Source: Maribacter arcticus (GTDB lineage: Bacteria > Bacteroidota > Bacteroidia > Flavobacteriales > Flavobacteriaceae). Taken from it: a stretch of 37,579 bases of DNA. The notes under the pieces were generated by a model. The model worked only from the letters and a program-made list of their open reading frames with translations, did not search any database and was not told the origin of the DNA. The position numbers and the translations under genes are program-made. Positions 16,086-24,316 of this stretch are shown here, piece by piece; the first letter of the stretch is position 1, and every line of letters starts with the position of its first letter. The stretch is from positions 196,615-234,193 of the forward strand of contig NZ_FUYL01000009.1 in assembly GCF_900167935.1 (NCBI RefSeq), in the 5' to 3' direction.

Positions 16086-16580
16086 TCAATTTAAATAACT
16101 ACTATTAAAACCCAGCGGAAGCAAATCTGCCAAAGAATCACATTCTATAACACTACCTGTCTCGCCCATTAACAGTATTCTTATCGGCTCTTTTTGTCTA
16201 AATTCATATTCTGAAATTGACTGCCTACAATTACCGCAGGGTGCAGCTGGTTCATTAACCTCGTGATTTAATGATGCTGCAGAAATTGCAATCGCCTTTA
16301 TTTTCATTCCCGGATATTTCGAGCCAGCATAAAAAACAGCAACCCTTTCAGCACAGAGTCCAGATGGATATGATGCATTTTCCTGATTATTTCCCTCAAC
16401 TATCTCTCCATTATCCAACAAAACAGAAGCGCCTACATAAAAATCAGAATATGGAGCATAAGCCCTTTTCCTCGCACTAACCGCTGCATTCATTAACATC
16501 TTATCTTCTTCCTGTAATTCTTCTAACTTATTATATATAGTAATATCAAAGCTTATACTCTTTTGAATGGCCATATGCAT
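16086..16580 (-). CDS. cdd: Cytidine deaminase
   Basis: Zinc enzyme of pyrimidine salvage that converts (deoxy)cytidine to (deoxy)uridine. The 164-aa protein has ARKRAYAPYSDFYVGASV, the zinc-binding/proton-shuttle CAERVAV (Cys76, Glu78) and PCGNCRQ (Cys115, Cys118), numbered from the first ATG. A second in-frame ATG two codons on (MAIQKS, 16574) is an equally good start. Three zinc cysteines place it in the tetrameric bacterial/eukaryotic class. It is slightly longer than the ~130-aa tetrameric enzymes because of a 30-residue N-terminal extension. It lies 115 nt after porV but is separated from it by a strong terminator. Confidence 0.95.
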   Translation of the reverse strand: MHMAIQKSISFDITIYNKLEELQEEDKMLMNAAVSARKRAYAPYSDFYVGASVLLDNGEIVEGNNQENASYPSGLCAERVAVFYAGSKYPGMKIKAIAISAASLNHEVNEPAAPCGNCRQSISEYEFRQKEPIRILLMGETGSVIECDSLADLLPLGFNSSYLN

Positions 16581-16635
16581 CTTTTAAATGTTAATCTACA
16601 AATTAATAATGGAGTTCAAATTAAGAACCGCAACA

Positions 16636-16683
16636 TATAGGCATAAAAAAACCTGCGATAATGCAGGTTTTTTTATGCCTATA
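16636..16683 (-). terminator. Long perfect-stem terminator after porV
   Basis: Perfect inverted repeat with 21-bp arms (16636-16656 and 16663-16683) and a 6-nt loop. The core ACCTGC / GCAGGT is followed by seven T and then the pairing continues through ATGCCTATA. It lies 12 nt after the porV stop. Because the stem extends beyond the T-run on both sides it can work in either direction. Confidence 0.85.
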
Positions 16684-16695
16684 ACCTTTTATAAT

Positions 16696-17844
16696 TTAAT
16701 CATTGTAAAATTCTTCACCTAAGTTAAAGGTAAGAGAAAATCTTAATGTATTCTCTAGTGGATTTCTAACCTGAGACGTTGAAAACAAATAAGATAAATC
16801 TATTTGAGCTGCTTTAAATTTAAACCCAGCGCCTAGCGTAAAGAATTTCCTAGAACCTTTATCCTCACTTTCATTAAAATATCCAGTTCTAAACATGAAC
16901 GCATCTTGATAAGTATACTCTGCACCTAATGCCCATGTAAATTCTTTTAACTCTTCACCAAAACCACCTGGCGCATCGGTAAAAGAGTTGAAAATACCAC
17001 TGAAACCGCTTTCATTTTGATAAATATCATTATCAGCCGAATCAATATCACCATCGTTATCAAAATCTTGTGGGGTAGGCACAAGAAGCTTATTGAATTC
17101 TGTTGTTAAGCCTATTACATTATCTTGATCTAAGATAAAATCGAATCCACCACCAAAACTCAATTTACTAGGTAAGAAATTTTCTTGTCCTCCAGCATCA
17201 TATTGAATTTTACCTCCAATATTAGAAAGATTAAAACCTGCCCTCCATCGACCGTCAAAATTATTATAAGCTATCTCATCGGACCTGTAATACCCTGCAA
17301 CATCAACAGCGAAAGAACTCGCAGCTTGTGAATCTTCAGATCCATTTTGAGGTAATTTTAAATTTGATCTTATATACCTACCACCTACAGCCATTGAAAA
17401 CGTAGGACTTAATTTAAGTGAATAAGAACCATCTAAAGCCAACTCATTCGGCTTAGCGATAGTACCTGGGTCATTTGCAAATTGTCTTAATTCAATTTCA
17501 CCTAAAGTAAAATATCTAAGACTCAATGCAAAAGCACTCTGTTCGTCAAGTTTATTATAGAAACTGGCATTTAACAACGATATATCTGTTATAATACTTT
17601 CTAAATAGGGAGTATAACTAATACCAATACCCATTTTCCGCTCTGCAAAAGCAAATTTAGCAGGGTTCCATTGCTGTGAAAAAGCATCTGTAGATGTCGC
17701 TACACCCATATCACCCATACCAGCTGACCTAGCATCGGCCGCAATTGTTAAAAATGGCACGGCGGTTGTAATTACTCGCTGGTCATCTTGTGCGACAACC
17801 TTCCCAATTACAAGTACAAAGAAAATTATTGAAATTTTTCTCAT
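16696..17844 (-). CDS. porV: T9SS outer-membrane protein PorV
   Basis: Outer-membrane beta-barrel of the FadL-like PorV family, a T9SS component that helps move cargo from the SprA translocon to the PorU sortase. The 382-aa protein has a signal peptide (about 1-18, ending VVAQ), the family start TTAVPFLTIAADARSAGMGD, then TSTDAFSQQWNPAKFAF and a barrel ending LENTLRFSLTFNLGEEF. A calcium-loop-like segment DFDNDGDIDSADND lies in an extracellular loop near residue 260. It is divergent from gldJ across 444 bp. The usual neighbour porU is not upstream. Expression seems to depend on its own promoter. Confidence 0.93.
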   Translation of the reverse strand: MRKISIIFFVLVIGKVVAQDDQRVITTAVPFLTIAADARSAGMGDMGVATSTDAFSQQWNPAKFAFAERKMGIGISYTPYLESIITDISLLNASFYNKLDEQSAFALSLRYFTLGEIELRQFANDPGTIAKPNELALDGSYSLKLSPTFSMAVGGRYIRSNLKLPQNGSEDSQAASSFAVDVAGYYRSDEIAYNNFDGRWRAGFNLSNIGGKIQYDAGGQENFLPSKLSFGGGFDFILDQDNVIGLTTEFNKLLVPTPQDFDNDGDIDSADNDIYQNESGFSGIFNSFTDAPGGFGEELKEFTWALGAEYTYQDAFMFRTGYFNESEDKGSRKFFTLGAGFKFKAAQIDLSYLFSTSQVRNPLENTLRFSLTFNLGEEFYND

Positions 17845-18288
17845 TATAGAACAGTTCTTTAAATTTAAAAGGTGAAATATAGTGTTTCCCTCTATTTCAA
17901 CTTTAATATTTTACATGTAAACGTCCTTTTTCCCGTTATCTTGCATAAATAATAAGTTTTTTTATAAAAAAACATTAGTACATCTATAAGTCACACTCCC
18001 TTCTCAACCTTTAATACTTTGAAATACCGAAGCTAAAATCCTCATCTTAAAAGAAATCTTTAAAACCATACTAATTAACTGTTTTAACCGTTAACCTATT
18101 TAAGCGGACCTAAATTTATTGCAGGTTCGATTCGAGATGATTAAAATTATTTTGAATTGTAAAATAATCTCACAAAAACACCGTTCTATTGAGCGAAAGT
18201 GACAAACAAATTAAAAGAAAACATAGTATCATATCATTATAGTAGCCAAACAACTATAGTATATGAAAATTGAACTCAAGTCCTAATT
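17845..18288. other. porV-gldJ divergent intergenic region, no gene seen
   Basis: 444 bp of AT-rich DNA without a convincing gene. It holds a possible porV promoter (minus TATATTTC at 17881-17874, TTG at 17900-17898, spacing 16), an 18-bp perfect AT palindrome GTTTTTTTATAAAAAAAC (17956-17973), and a TAACTGTT / TAACCGTT repeat with TTAACCGTTAA at 18084-18094. I find no clear TAnnTTTG box for gldJ; the nearest is a 7-mer TATTTTG at 18148-18154. No remnant of porU was recognised. Confidence 0.5.
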
Positions 18289-19956
18289 ATGAAAAAACAT
18301 TTAATAAAAGTTGTACTCTCATGCACTGTTATAGTAGGAGGCTTTACAGTAAATAGCTGTTCTAAATCTTCATCTTCAAAAAACACGTCTAGAGCTACAG
18401 GTTGGAAAATAAATGCCAAGGAAGGTGGTTTTCAATACAATACTGACTTTAAAGAGCAAGAAACTGCCCCAGGATTAGTATTTGTTGAAGGTGGTACGTT
18501 TACTAAAGGTAAGGTACAAGATGATGTTATGCATGATTGGAACAACACCCCAACATCTCAACATGTCCAATCTTTTTATATGGACGAGACTGAGGTTACC
18601 AATGTAATGTATTTAGAATACTTAGATTATCTAAAAAGTGTTTATCCCCCAGAAAATCCGAAGTACACAAATATTTATGTAGGTGCATTACCTGATACTT
18701 TAGTGTGGAGAAATAGATTAGGTTTCAATGAAACCATGACAAATAACTATTTAAGACACCCAGCATATGCAGAATATCCTGTAGTTGGTGTAAACTGGAT
18801 CCAAGCTAATCAATTTGCCAAATGGAGAACCGACCGTGTAAATGAGGTGATGTTAGAAAGAGAAGGTTATTTATCCGAAGATGCAAAATACCAAGCAGCA
18901 ACTGGAGAAGTACAAGGAACTTTTAGTACTGAAGCTTACTTAAATAGACCAGAATCTGTTTATAACGGACAAATTGATTCTCTTCAAGGGAAAATGAAGA
19001 AAGATAGTACTTCTACTTTCGCAAAAAGAAGCAGTGGTATCATTATGCCAGAATATAGACTTCCTACAGAAACTGAATGGGAATATGCTGCTCAGGCCCA
19101 AGTTGGCCAAAGAGAATACAATAATTACCGTGGTAGAAAAAAATATCCTTGGGAAGGTGATTACACAAGAAACGGACAACGCGTAGGTAGAGGTGATCAA
19201 TTAGCTAACTTTAAACAAGCGAAAGGTGATTACGGCGGAATTGCAGGTTGGTCTGATGACGGTGCTGATATTACAGCTGAAGTTATGTCATACAAACCAA
19301 ATGACCTAGGTCTATACGACATGGCTGGTAACGTTGCAGAATGGACAGCTGATGTTTATCGCCCGATAGTTGATGATGAAGTAAGTGATTTCAACTACTA
19401 CAGAGGAAATATTTATATGAAAAGTGCCATTGGCGATGATGGAAAAGTTAAAATTCTTAGAGATTCTATAGTTTTTGACACCTTACCGAATGGAAAAGTT
19501 GTTGCCGTAAACCTACCAGGAGAAATAAAAATGGTTCCTGTTGATGAAGAAGAGACGTATTTAAGAACAAATTTCTCATCAAGTGACAATAGAGATTATA
19601 GAGATGGTGATGCAGGCTCATCTAGATTCTATGACAGATTCAGTGAGGATGAAGAAGAAGATCCAAGCAAGAAGATGTACAATTCCCCTAAGCATTCAGT
19701 TGAAAGAGATTCTTTAGGAAACCTTATTAAAGGATACGATGATTCAAATAACAGAACAACACTTATTAACGACGAAGTAAGAGTTTACAAAGGCGGTTCT
19801 TGGAGAGATAGAGCTTACTGGTTAGATCCAGCGCAAAGAAGATACCTACCACAGTATATGGCTACAGATTACATAGGCTTCAGATGTGCAATGTCTAGAG
19901 TTGGTTCAAAATCTAAAACCAAAAATAAAACGGTTAGAGGAAAAAAAGCTAAATAA
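18289..19956 (+). CDS. gldJ: Gliding motility lipoprotein GldJ
   Basis: Lipoprotein needed for gliding and T9SS function in flavobacteria, thought to form part of the periplasmic GldK/GldJ assemblies. The 555-aa protein has a signal peptide with lipobox VNSC (Cys24) and a formylglycine-generating-enzyme-like (FGE-sulfatase) domain over most of its length: FVEGGTFTKGKV, MDETEVTN, YPVVGVNW, YRLPTETEWEYAAQ, MAGNVAEWTADVY and GGSWRDRAYWLDPAQRR...IGFRCAMS. Large insertions between these motifs (about 195-250 and 400-470) are usual for GldJ. The final ~15 residues are strongly basic (KSKTKNKTVRGKKAK), matching the C-terminal tail reported to matter for T9SS. A terminator follows and murF lies beyond it. 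Confidence 0.95.
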   Translation: MKKHLIKVVLSCTVIVGGFTVNSCSKSSSSKNTSRATGWKINAKEGGFQYNTDFKEQETAPGLVFVEGGTFTKGKVQDDVMHDWNNTPTSQHVQSFYMDETEVTNVMYLEYLDYLKSVYPPENPKYTNIYVGALPDTLVWRNRLGFNETMTNNYLRHPAYAEYPVVGVNWIQANQFAKWRTDRVNEVMLEREGYLSEDAKYQAATGEVQGTFSTEAYLNRPESVYNGQIDSLQGKMKKDSTSTFAKRSSGIIMPEYRLPTETEWEYAAQAQVGQREYNNYRGRKKYPWEGDYTRNGQRVGRGDQLANFKQAKGDYGGIAGWSDDGADITAEVMSYKPNDLGLYDMAGNVAEWTADVYRPIVDDEVSDFNYYRGNIYMKSAIGDDGKVKILRDSIVFDTLPNGKVVAVNLPGEIKMVPVDEEETYLRTNFSSSDNRDYRDGDAGSSRFYDRFSEDEEEDPSKKMYNSPKHSVERDSLGNLIKGYDDSNNRTTLINDEVRVYKGGSWRDRAYWLDPAQRRYLPQYMATDYIGFRCAMSRVGSKSKTKNKTVRGKKAK

Positions 19957-19975
19957 TTTTTATACATACGAATTT

Positions 19976-20005
19976 AAAAAAGCCCTTTTCTTAAAGGGCT
20001 TTTTT
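19976..20005 (+). terminator. Rho-independent terminator of gldJ
   Basis: AAAAAAGCCCTTT and its perfect complement (19976-19988, 19993-20005) around TCTT, followed by more T up to 20008. It lies 19 nt after the gldJ stop and only 15 nt before the murF ATG. Confidence 0.85.
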
Positions 20006-20007
20006 TT

Positions 20008-20015
20008 TATCTTCG
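20008..20015 (+). promoter_or_regulatory. Possible -7 box for murF at the end of the gldJ terminator
   Basis: TATCTTCG, one base from TAnnTTTG, starts in the last T of the terminator tract. It ends 5 nt before the murF ATG, so a transcript from it would be nearly leaderless. No -33 TTG seen. Confidence 0.35.
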
Positions 20016-20020
20016 ATTTC

Positions 20021-21301
20021 ATGAACGTTCAAGACTTACATTCAATTTTTTTAGAATTTCCATCCGTTAATACGGATACGAGAAAAATTAAGAAAAACGA
20101 TATTTTCTTCGCATTAAAAGGTGATAATTTTAATGGAAATACTTATGCTCAGCAAGCAATTAATAATGGGGCTAGCTATGTTATTATTGACCAAGAGGAA
20201 TACTACATTAACGACAAAACTATTCTTGTCGAAGACACCTTGGTTATGCTACAAAAACTAGCGCATTACCATCGAAATTTCTGCAGTGCAAAAGTTATAA
20301 GCCTAACCGGAAGCAATGGCAAGACAACTACAAAAGAATTAATACATGCCGTACTCGCTAGAAAATATAAAACAATTGCTACTGTTGGTAATCTAAACAA
20401 CCACATTGGAGTTCCCTTAACCCTTTTGTCTATAAAACTCAACACCGAAATTGCCATCGTCGAAATGGGCGCAAATCATCAAAAAGAAATACAGTTTTTA
20501 TGTGAGATTGCAGAGCCCGATTTCGGATTTATAACCAATTTTGGCAAAGCGCATTTAGAGGGTTTTGGCGGTGTTGAAGGTGTTATAAAAGGCAAGAGCG
20601 AATTATATGAATATCTCATAAAAAGCAAAAAGTCCATTTTTCTAAATGCAGATGACCCAATTCAGCTAGAAAAACTAAAAAACTATACCAAAAAATATGG
20701 TTTTAGTTCGATTAATTCAAAATACTATAAAATTGAACTTGAAGATGCCCAACCCTTTGTTATAATAAAAGTTGAAGACACCGTCATAAAATCTAAACTT
20801 ATTGGTGCATATAATTTTCACAATTGCTGTGCAGCAATTATTATGGGTAAATTTTTTAATGTCGAATTACCAGAAATTAAAATTGCATTAGAAAAGTATA
20901 CTCCCGAGAACAATAGGTCGCAAATCATCAAAAAAAATGGACATTATATTATTCTAGACGCCTATAACGCCAACCCCTCAAGCATGAAGGTTGCTATTGA
21001 GAACTTCAATTCACTAGAAAAGACCAATAAAGTTTTAATTTTAGGGGATATGTTCGAATTGGGCAATTCAGCCGAAGAAGAGCATCAAGCAATAACAGAT
21101 TTAGCGAAAACACTACTCTTTGAAAATGTCCTGTTTGTAGGTGAAAACTTTTACCGCACACAAACCAGCTCTATTAAGTTGAAAAATTTTGAAGAGTTAA
21201 AGGCTTACTTATCCCAAAATAATTTACCAGCCAATTCATCTTTGCTTATAAAAGGCTCAAGAGGTATGGCACTGGAAAGAGCATTAGAATACATACAATG
21301 A
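20021..21301 (+). CDS. murF: UDP-MurNAc-tripeptide--D-Ala-D-Ala ligase
   Basis: Cytosolic ATP-dependent ligase that completes the UDP-MurNAc-pentapeptide. The 426-aa protein has the MurF N-terminal substrate domain (VNTDTRKIKKNDIFFALKGDNFNG), the P-loop TGSNGKTT (96-103), NLNNHIGVPLTLL, the central VEMGANHQKEI and FGKAHLEGFGG, and the C-terminal domain with ILDAYNANPSSMK and ILGDMFELG. The ATG at 20021 gives the family start MNVQDLHSIF; a farther in-frame ATG at 19886 lies inside gldJ and would translate through the terminator. It is convergent with the plug-domain gene, 36 nt apart. Confidence 0.96.
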   Translation: MNVQDLHSIFLEFPSVNTDTRKIKKNDIFFALKGDNFNGNTYAQQAINNGASYVIIDQEEYYINDKTILVEDTLVMLQKLAHYHRNFCSAKVISLTGSNGKTTTKELIHAVLARKYKTIATVGNLNNHIGVPLTLLSIKLNTEIAIVEMGANHQKEIQFLCEIAEPDFGFITNFGKAHLEGFGGVEGVIKGKSELYEYLIKSKKSIFLNADDPIQLEKLKNYTKKYGFSSINSKYYKIELEDAQPFVIIKVEDTVIKSKLIGAYNFHNCCAAIIMGKFFNVELPEIKIALEKYTPENNRSQIIKKNGHYIILDAYNANPSSMKVAIENFNSLEKTNKVLILGDMFELGNSAEEEHQAITDLAKTLLFENVLFVGENFYRTQTSSIKLKNFEELKAYLSQNNLPANSSLLIKGSRGMALERALEYIQ

Positions 21302-21337
21302 ATACTTAGTAAAGACTTTACCCAACTCAAAGTAAAT

Positions 21338-23851
21338 CTACAAACTATTATCGACCGTAAAGTAATGGCTACCCGTCACCAGCCTACCATCTTCTGCAAT
21401 ACCTTGAAATTTTACCATAAAATCACCGGTTACATCGCCAGTATAAAACTGTATTTGTGTCTTACCATCTTTACTCAAATTCACCTTTGGATCCCAAAAA
21501 AGTGTAGTTCGGTAATCTAACTCAGTTGTTGACGTACTGGCTTCTGAATAATTGGGCGAATAGAATTCTCGTGCCTTATAAAACCCAGCAATTCTTGCCG
21601 TTTTTATACCCGGAACATCTATAGGAATATCATACTTTTCTAATCCTTCAATAGATGGTGGATTCGTATATATTGCAATTGCACCTAACCAACCTCTAGC
21701 ACCATAAATTGAAGCGCCTGGGTTATAGCCCCTTATCACATCAACGTAAACTACCTCGTTGGCTCTCATAACCTTTAAATCTCCATAAGTAAGACTCGTG
21801 CTAGTTCCGTCAACTAATATCAATGGGCCGCTTGATTCCCTACTTATAGTAGTCATAGAGCTACCTCCATTAGACGAAACCCCTCTTCTAACCAAAATAT
21901 CAAAAACACTCATAGTCTGCCATCCGGCAACTGAATCCCTGAATACTCGAATATCTGGCCTTCCATAAGGTGTAGTCTTATTTAATTCCTCCTCTACATA
22001 TCGGGCTCTACTTATTTTTTTGGCCTTTACAGATACGGGGTTAAGCTTAATCATACCCTGTTCATCATCAAAATATGATGATGGGTATTCCGTTTCCACA
22101 AATAAGTTTTTAATTTTAAATATTTTAGAATTTTTACCAACACTGTCTCTAATTATGACTGTTTTCGGAACATCGGGCCATTCATCAACTGTTATCGCAA
22201 TATTTTTTTGAGCGCTTTTTGCACGCCTAGTAGTATCCACAGCTTGAATGATAGCTGTAATGCTATCGTTGAAATAATATGGCCCAAAACTGAAGCGTCC
22301 CCTTTCATCGGCCACTTGCTCATCATTTAAAGCTTCTTCTAGTACATTGAATTTCGCTATTACTGACTTGGCCATGGATGGATGATAATAATCGACCATA
22401 GTACCCTTAACCATTATTCCCTTCTCTGGAGCATAAGTGACCTCTTTTTGAATTTCATCTCCCAACATTTCTTTCCACACGAACCTACGCCATCCATGAG
22501 TAAGCATTAAGGCATCCAAAAGAAAACGCTTCTGTTTGGTGTTTTCTGTGAAGAAAAAATCAGGATCAGCTACCGTACCTCCAAGATCGGAGTTCAATAA
22601 TAGCCATCCTTTAATACCTATATTACCCTGTTTTAACTGATGTGTTACAGGAATTACACTTGTTAAAAAATCACCTTGTAACGGTTTACCTTTCTTATCC
22701 AAAATCGAAATATCAAGATTCACTTTCTCTTTGGTTACAAAATTATCCTTATTAGTCTTGATAATCACCTCAGTATCGTTGCCTGGATGGTCCACGAACA
22801 CTAAACGCTCACAGATTGGATTTCCTTCCGATGAAAAAAGGGTGAACTGAGCCACGCCTTCTTGCAGTTCTTTAGTCACTAATCGAACAGCATAAGAATC
22901 CACATCTATGTCCGTCCCCAATCTCTTAAAAATAAGCTCGCCTCTTAAATGACCAATCAAAAGTGTGCCTTTTAATGAATGGCCTTTAGTAGCAGTCACC
23001 TGCAATAATAAATTGTCCTCCCAGTTTTTAATATTTAACGAATATCCTTCCGATTTAGCAATGGGCAGGTCAAACCGCCTTTCTCTTTTGTCATTTTTGA
23101 TACGGGCATAATAGACGGTATTTTTCTTAGGGATAATATTCACCTTGCCCAGACCAAATTCCCCAGTCTCGAATTCCGCCACTAAATTACCCTCTGACGT
23201 ATGGATACTCCCCTTCAAAGACAGACCAGCCCCATGCGAATCAAGGGCTTTTATTCCTAAAACACCAGATACCCCAGCTACAAGGTCTCCTCCTTCGGGA
23301 AAGAACATAAGATTTGTTTCAACATCACCTACATCCTCTAACTGACCCTCACCAATCTCGGCCGTAACCGAATAACTTTCTGACATTGATGAACTCTTCG
23401 CGCTAACCGTAACCGATTTTTCGAAAAAGGAAATATGATTATCGTTCAACATGTAGTTTGTATAAGCGCGCAATTTATAAGAACCCTGTTTTAGAACATT
23501 AGACAGTGAAATATCACCAACACCACTGGTGCCTTCTATAAAAAGTCTTCGTTTTTCAACAATACTATCATTATCGTTCAACAACTCCACATAAGCTACC
23601 CTACTTTTATTACTTGTCTGATGCGTGATACCATTTACTACATAGGTTTTTAACCAAATAGTGTCCCCAAGAACATACATATCCTTATCGGTCTCTAAAA
23701 AGGTCTTCTCAGGACTATCATTCACAAAATAAGATTTTAACCTATCCTCAATCTTACTCAAAAGGCCATTGCCTTGATCGGCAAGATTGAACGCCAAAAT
23801 AGAAAGGAACACAAAGGAATAAATCACCGTTTTGAAGGAGAATAATTTCAT
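21338..23851 (-). CDS. Exported MG2-like/TonB-plug domain protein without a barrel
   Basis: An 837-aa protein with an N-terminal signal sequence or anchor (about 1-25). Residues ~45-150 (FLETDKDMYVLGDTIWLKTYVVNG, GSYKLRAYTNYML) look like the macroglobulin MG2 domain of alpha-2-macroglobulin-type proteins. More beta-sandwich segments follow, then a TonB-dependent-receptor plug domain near 620-750 (SVFDILVRRGVSS, GPLILVDGTS, VYVDVIRGYNPGASIYGARGWLGAIAIYT). The C-terminal ~80 residues end in a beta-rich MG-like segment (KVNLSKDGKTQIQFYTGDVTGDFMVKFQGI). No outer-membrane barrel follows the plug. Such proteins recur in Bacteroidota genomes but have no assigned role. It could dock to TonB or to a surface complex. 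Confidence 0.7.
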   Translation of the reverse strand: MKLFSFKTVIYSFVFLSILAFNLADQGNGLLSKIEDRLKSYFVNDSPEKTFLETDKDMYVLGDTIWLKTYVVNGITHQTSNKSRVAYVELLNDNDSIVEKRRLFIEGTSGVGDISLSNVLKQGSYKLRAYTNYMLNDNHISFFEKSVTVSAKSSSMSESYSVTAEIGEGQLEDVGDVETNLMFFPEGGDLVAGVSGVLGIKALDSHGAGLSLKGSIHTSEGNLVAEFETGEFGLGKVNIIPKKNTVYYARIKNDKRERRFDLPIAKSEGYSLNIKNWEDNLLLQVTATKGHSLKGTLLIGHLRGELIFKRLGTDIDVDSYAVRLVTKELQEGVAQFTLFSSEGNPICERLVFVDHPGNDTEVIIKTNKDNFVTKEKVNLDISILDKKGKPLQGDFLTSVIPVTHQLKQGNIGIKGWLLLNSDLGGTVADPDFFFTENTKQKRFLLDALMLTHGWRRFVWKEMLGDEIQKEVTYAPEKGIMVKGTMVDYYHPSMAKSVIAKFNVLEEALNDEQVADERGRFSFGPYYFNDSITAIIQAVDTTRRAKSAQKNIAITVDEWPDVPKTVIIRDSVGKNSKIFKIKNLFVETEYPSSYFDDEQGMIKLNPVSVKAKKISRARYVEEELNKTTPYGRPDIRVFRDSVAGWQTMSVFDILVRRGVSSNGGSSMTTISRESSGPLILVDGTSTSLTYGDLKVMRANEVVYVDVIRGYNPGASIYGARGWLGAIAIYTNPPSIEGLEKYDIPIDVPGIKTARIAGFYKAREFYSPNYSEASTSTTELDYRTTLFWDPKVNLSKDGKTQIQFYTGDVTGDFMVKFQGIAEDGRLVTGSHYFTVDNSL

Positions 23852-24009
23852 AGGACCAATATTTTTATTTAAAATACTACTTTTTTTAATAAAAAAGCAT
23901 GAAATCCTTAGAACAAATAACCGTAAACATCTTATAAAGAATTAGTTATAACAGAATACCCTAAAAAGAAGATATAGTTGTCTACAGAAGAAACAAGAAG
24001 TGAAAATAG

Positions 24010-24084
24010 TGGGATATACTGGATTCGAACCGGTGACCTCTGCCCTGTCAAGGCAGCGCTCTAAACCAACTGAGCTAATATCCC
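24010..24084 (-). tRNA. tRNA-Val (anticodon GAC)
   Basis: Folds as a 75-nt tRNA on the minus strand: acceptor GGGATAT/ATATCCC, D stem GCTC/GAGC, anticodon stem CTGCC/GGCAG with loop TTGACAG (anticodon GAC, valine codons GTC/GTT), T loop TTCGAAT, discriminator A, CCA not encoded. The T stem ACCGG/CCAGT has a C-A mismatch at its centre. No clear promoter of its own. Confidence 0.92.
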
Positions 24085-24146
24085 ATTAAAACTAAGATAA
24101 GATAAAAGATGCATTCTATCTATAAGCAAAACATCTTAAAATTAAA

Positions 24147-24176
24147 AAAAGGCTCCCATTTTCATGGAAGCCTTTT
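24147..24176 (-). terminator. Terminator after tRNA-Val(TAC)
   Basis: Minus-strand stem AAAAGGCTTCCAT / ATGGGAGCCTTTT with a 4-nt loop, one G-U wobble (C-T opposition on plus), followed by a T-run. It begins 6 nt after the tRNA 3' end and lies between the two valine tRNAs. Confidence 0.75.
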
Positions 24177-24182
24177 AACCTG

Positions 24183-24257
24183 TGGGCCCTACTGGATTCG
24201 AACCAGTGACCCCCTGCTTGTAAGGCAGGTGCTCTGAACCAACTGAGCTAAGAGCCC
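24183..24257 (-). tRNA. tRNA-Val (anticodon TAC)
   Basis: 75-nt cloverleaf on the minus strand: acceptor GGGCTCT/AGGGCCC (one G-U), D stem GCTC/GAGC, anticodon stem CCTGC/GCAGG with loop CTTACAA (anticodon TAC, codon GTA and wobble), T arm ACTGG-TTCGAAT-CCAGT fully paired, discriminator A, CCA not encoded. Confidence 0.96.
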
Positions 24258-24268
24258 CAAAAGGAGTG

Positions 24269-24298
24269 CAAATATATAATAGTTTTACAATCTGCAAA
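24269..24298 (-). promoter_or_regulatory. Promoter of tRNA-Val(TAC)
   Basis: On the minus strand TTTG (24298-24295), exactly 18 nt, then TATATTTG (24276-24269). It is among the best consensus matches in the window. Start expected near 24262, a few bases before the tRNA 5' end. Confidence 0.75.
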
Positions 24299-24316
24299 AG
24301 AAAAATCAATAAAAAA

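Noticed and set aside
17956..17973. AT palindrome GTTTTTTTATAAAAAAAC as a terminator
   Set aside because: No G+C core and it lies upstream of both divergent genes; it may only bend DNA.
18122..18138. GGTTCGATTC, which looks like a tRNA T arm
   Set aside because: The flanking bases do not pair and no D or anticodon arm lies at the right distance.
19886..20020. Longer start for murF
   Set aside because: It would begin inside gldJ and translate through a strong terminator; the ATG at 20021 gives the family start.
21309..21321. GTAAAGACTTTAC between convergent murF and the plug-domain gene as a terminator
   Set aside because: Six-base arms with a one-base centre cannot form a stable RNA hairpin with loop and T-tract.
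24010..24084. Reading this tRNA as Asp because CCTGTCA is visible on the plus strand
   Set aside because: The cloverleaf folds only on the minus strand, where the loop is TTGACAG and the anticodon is GAC (Val).
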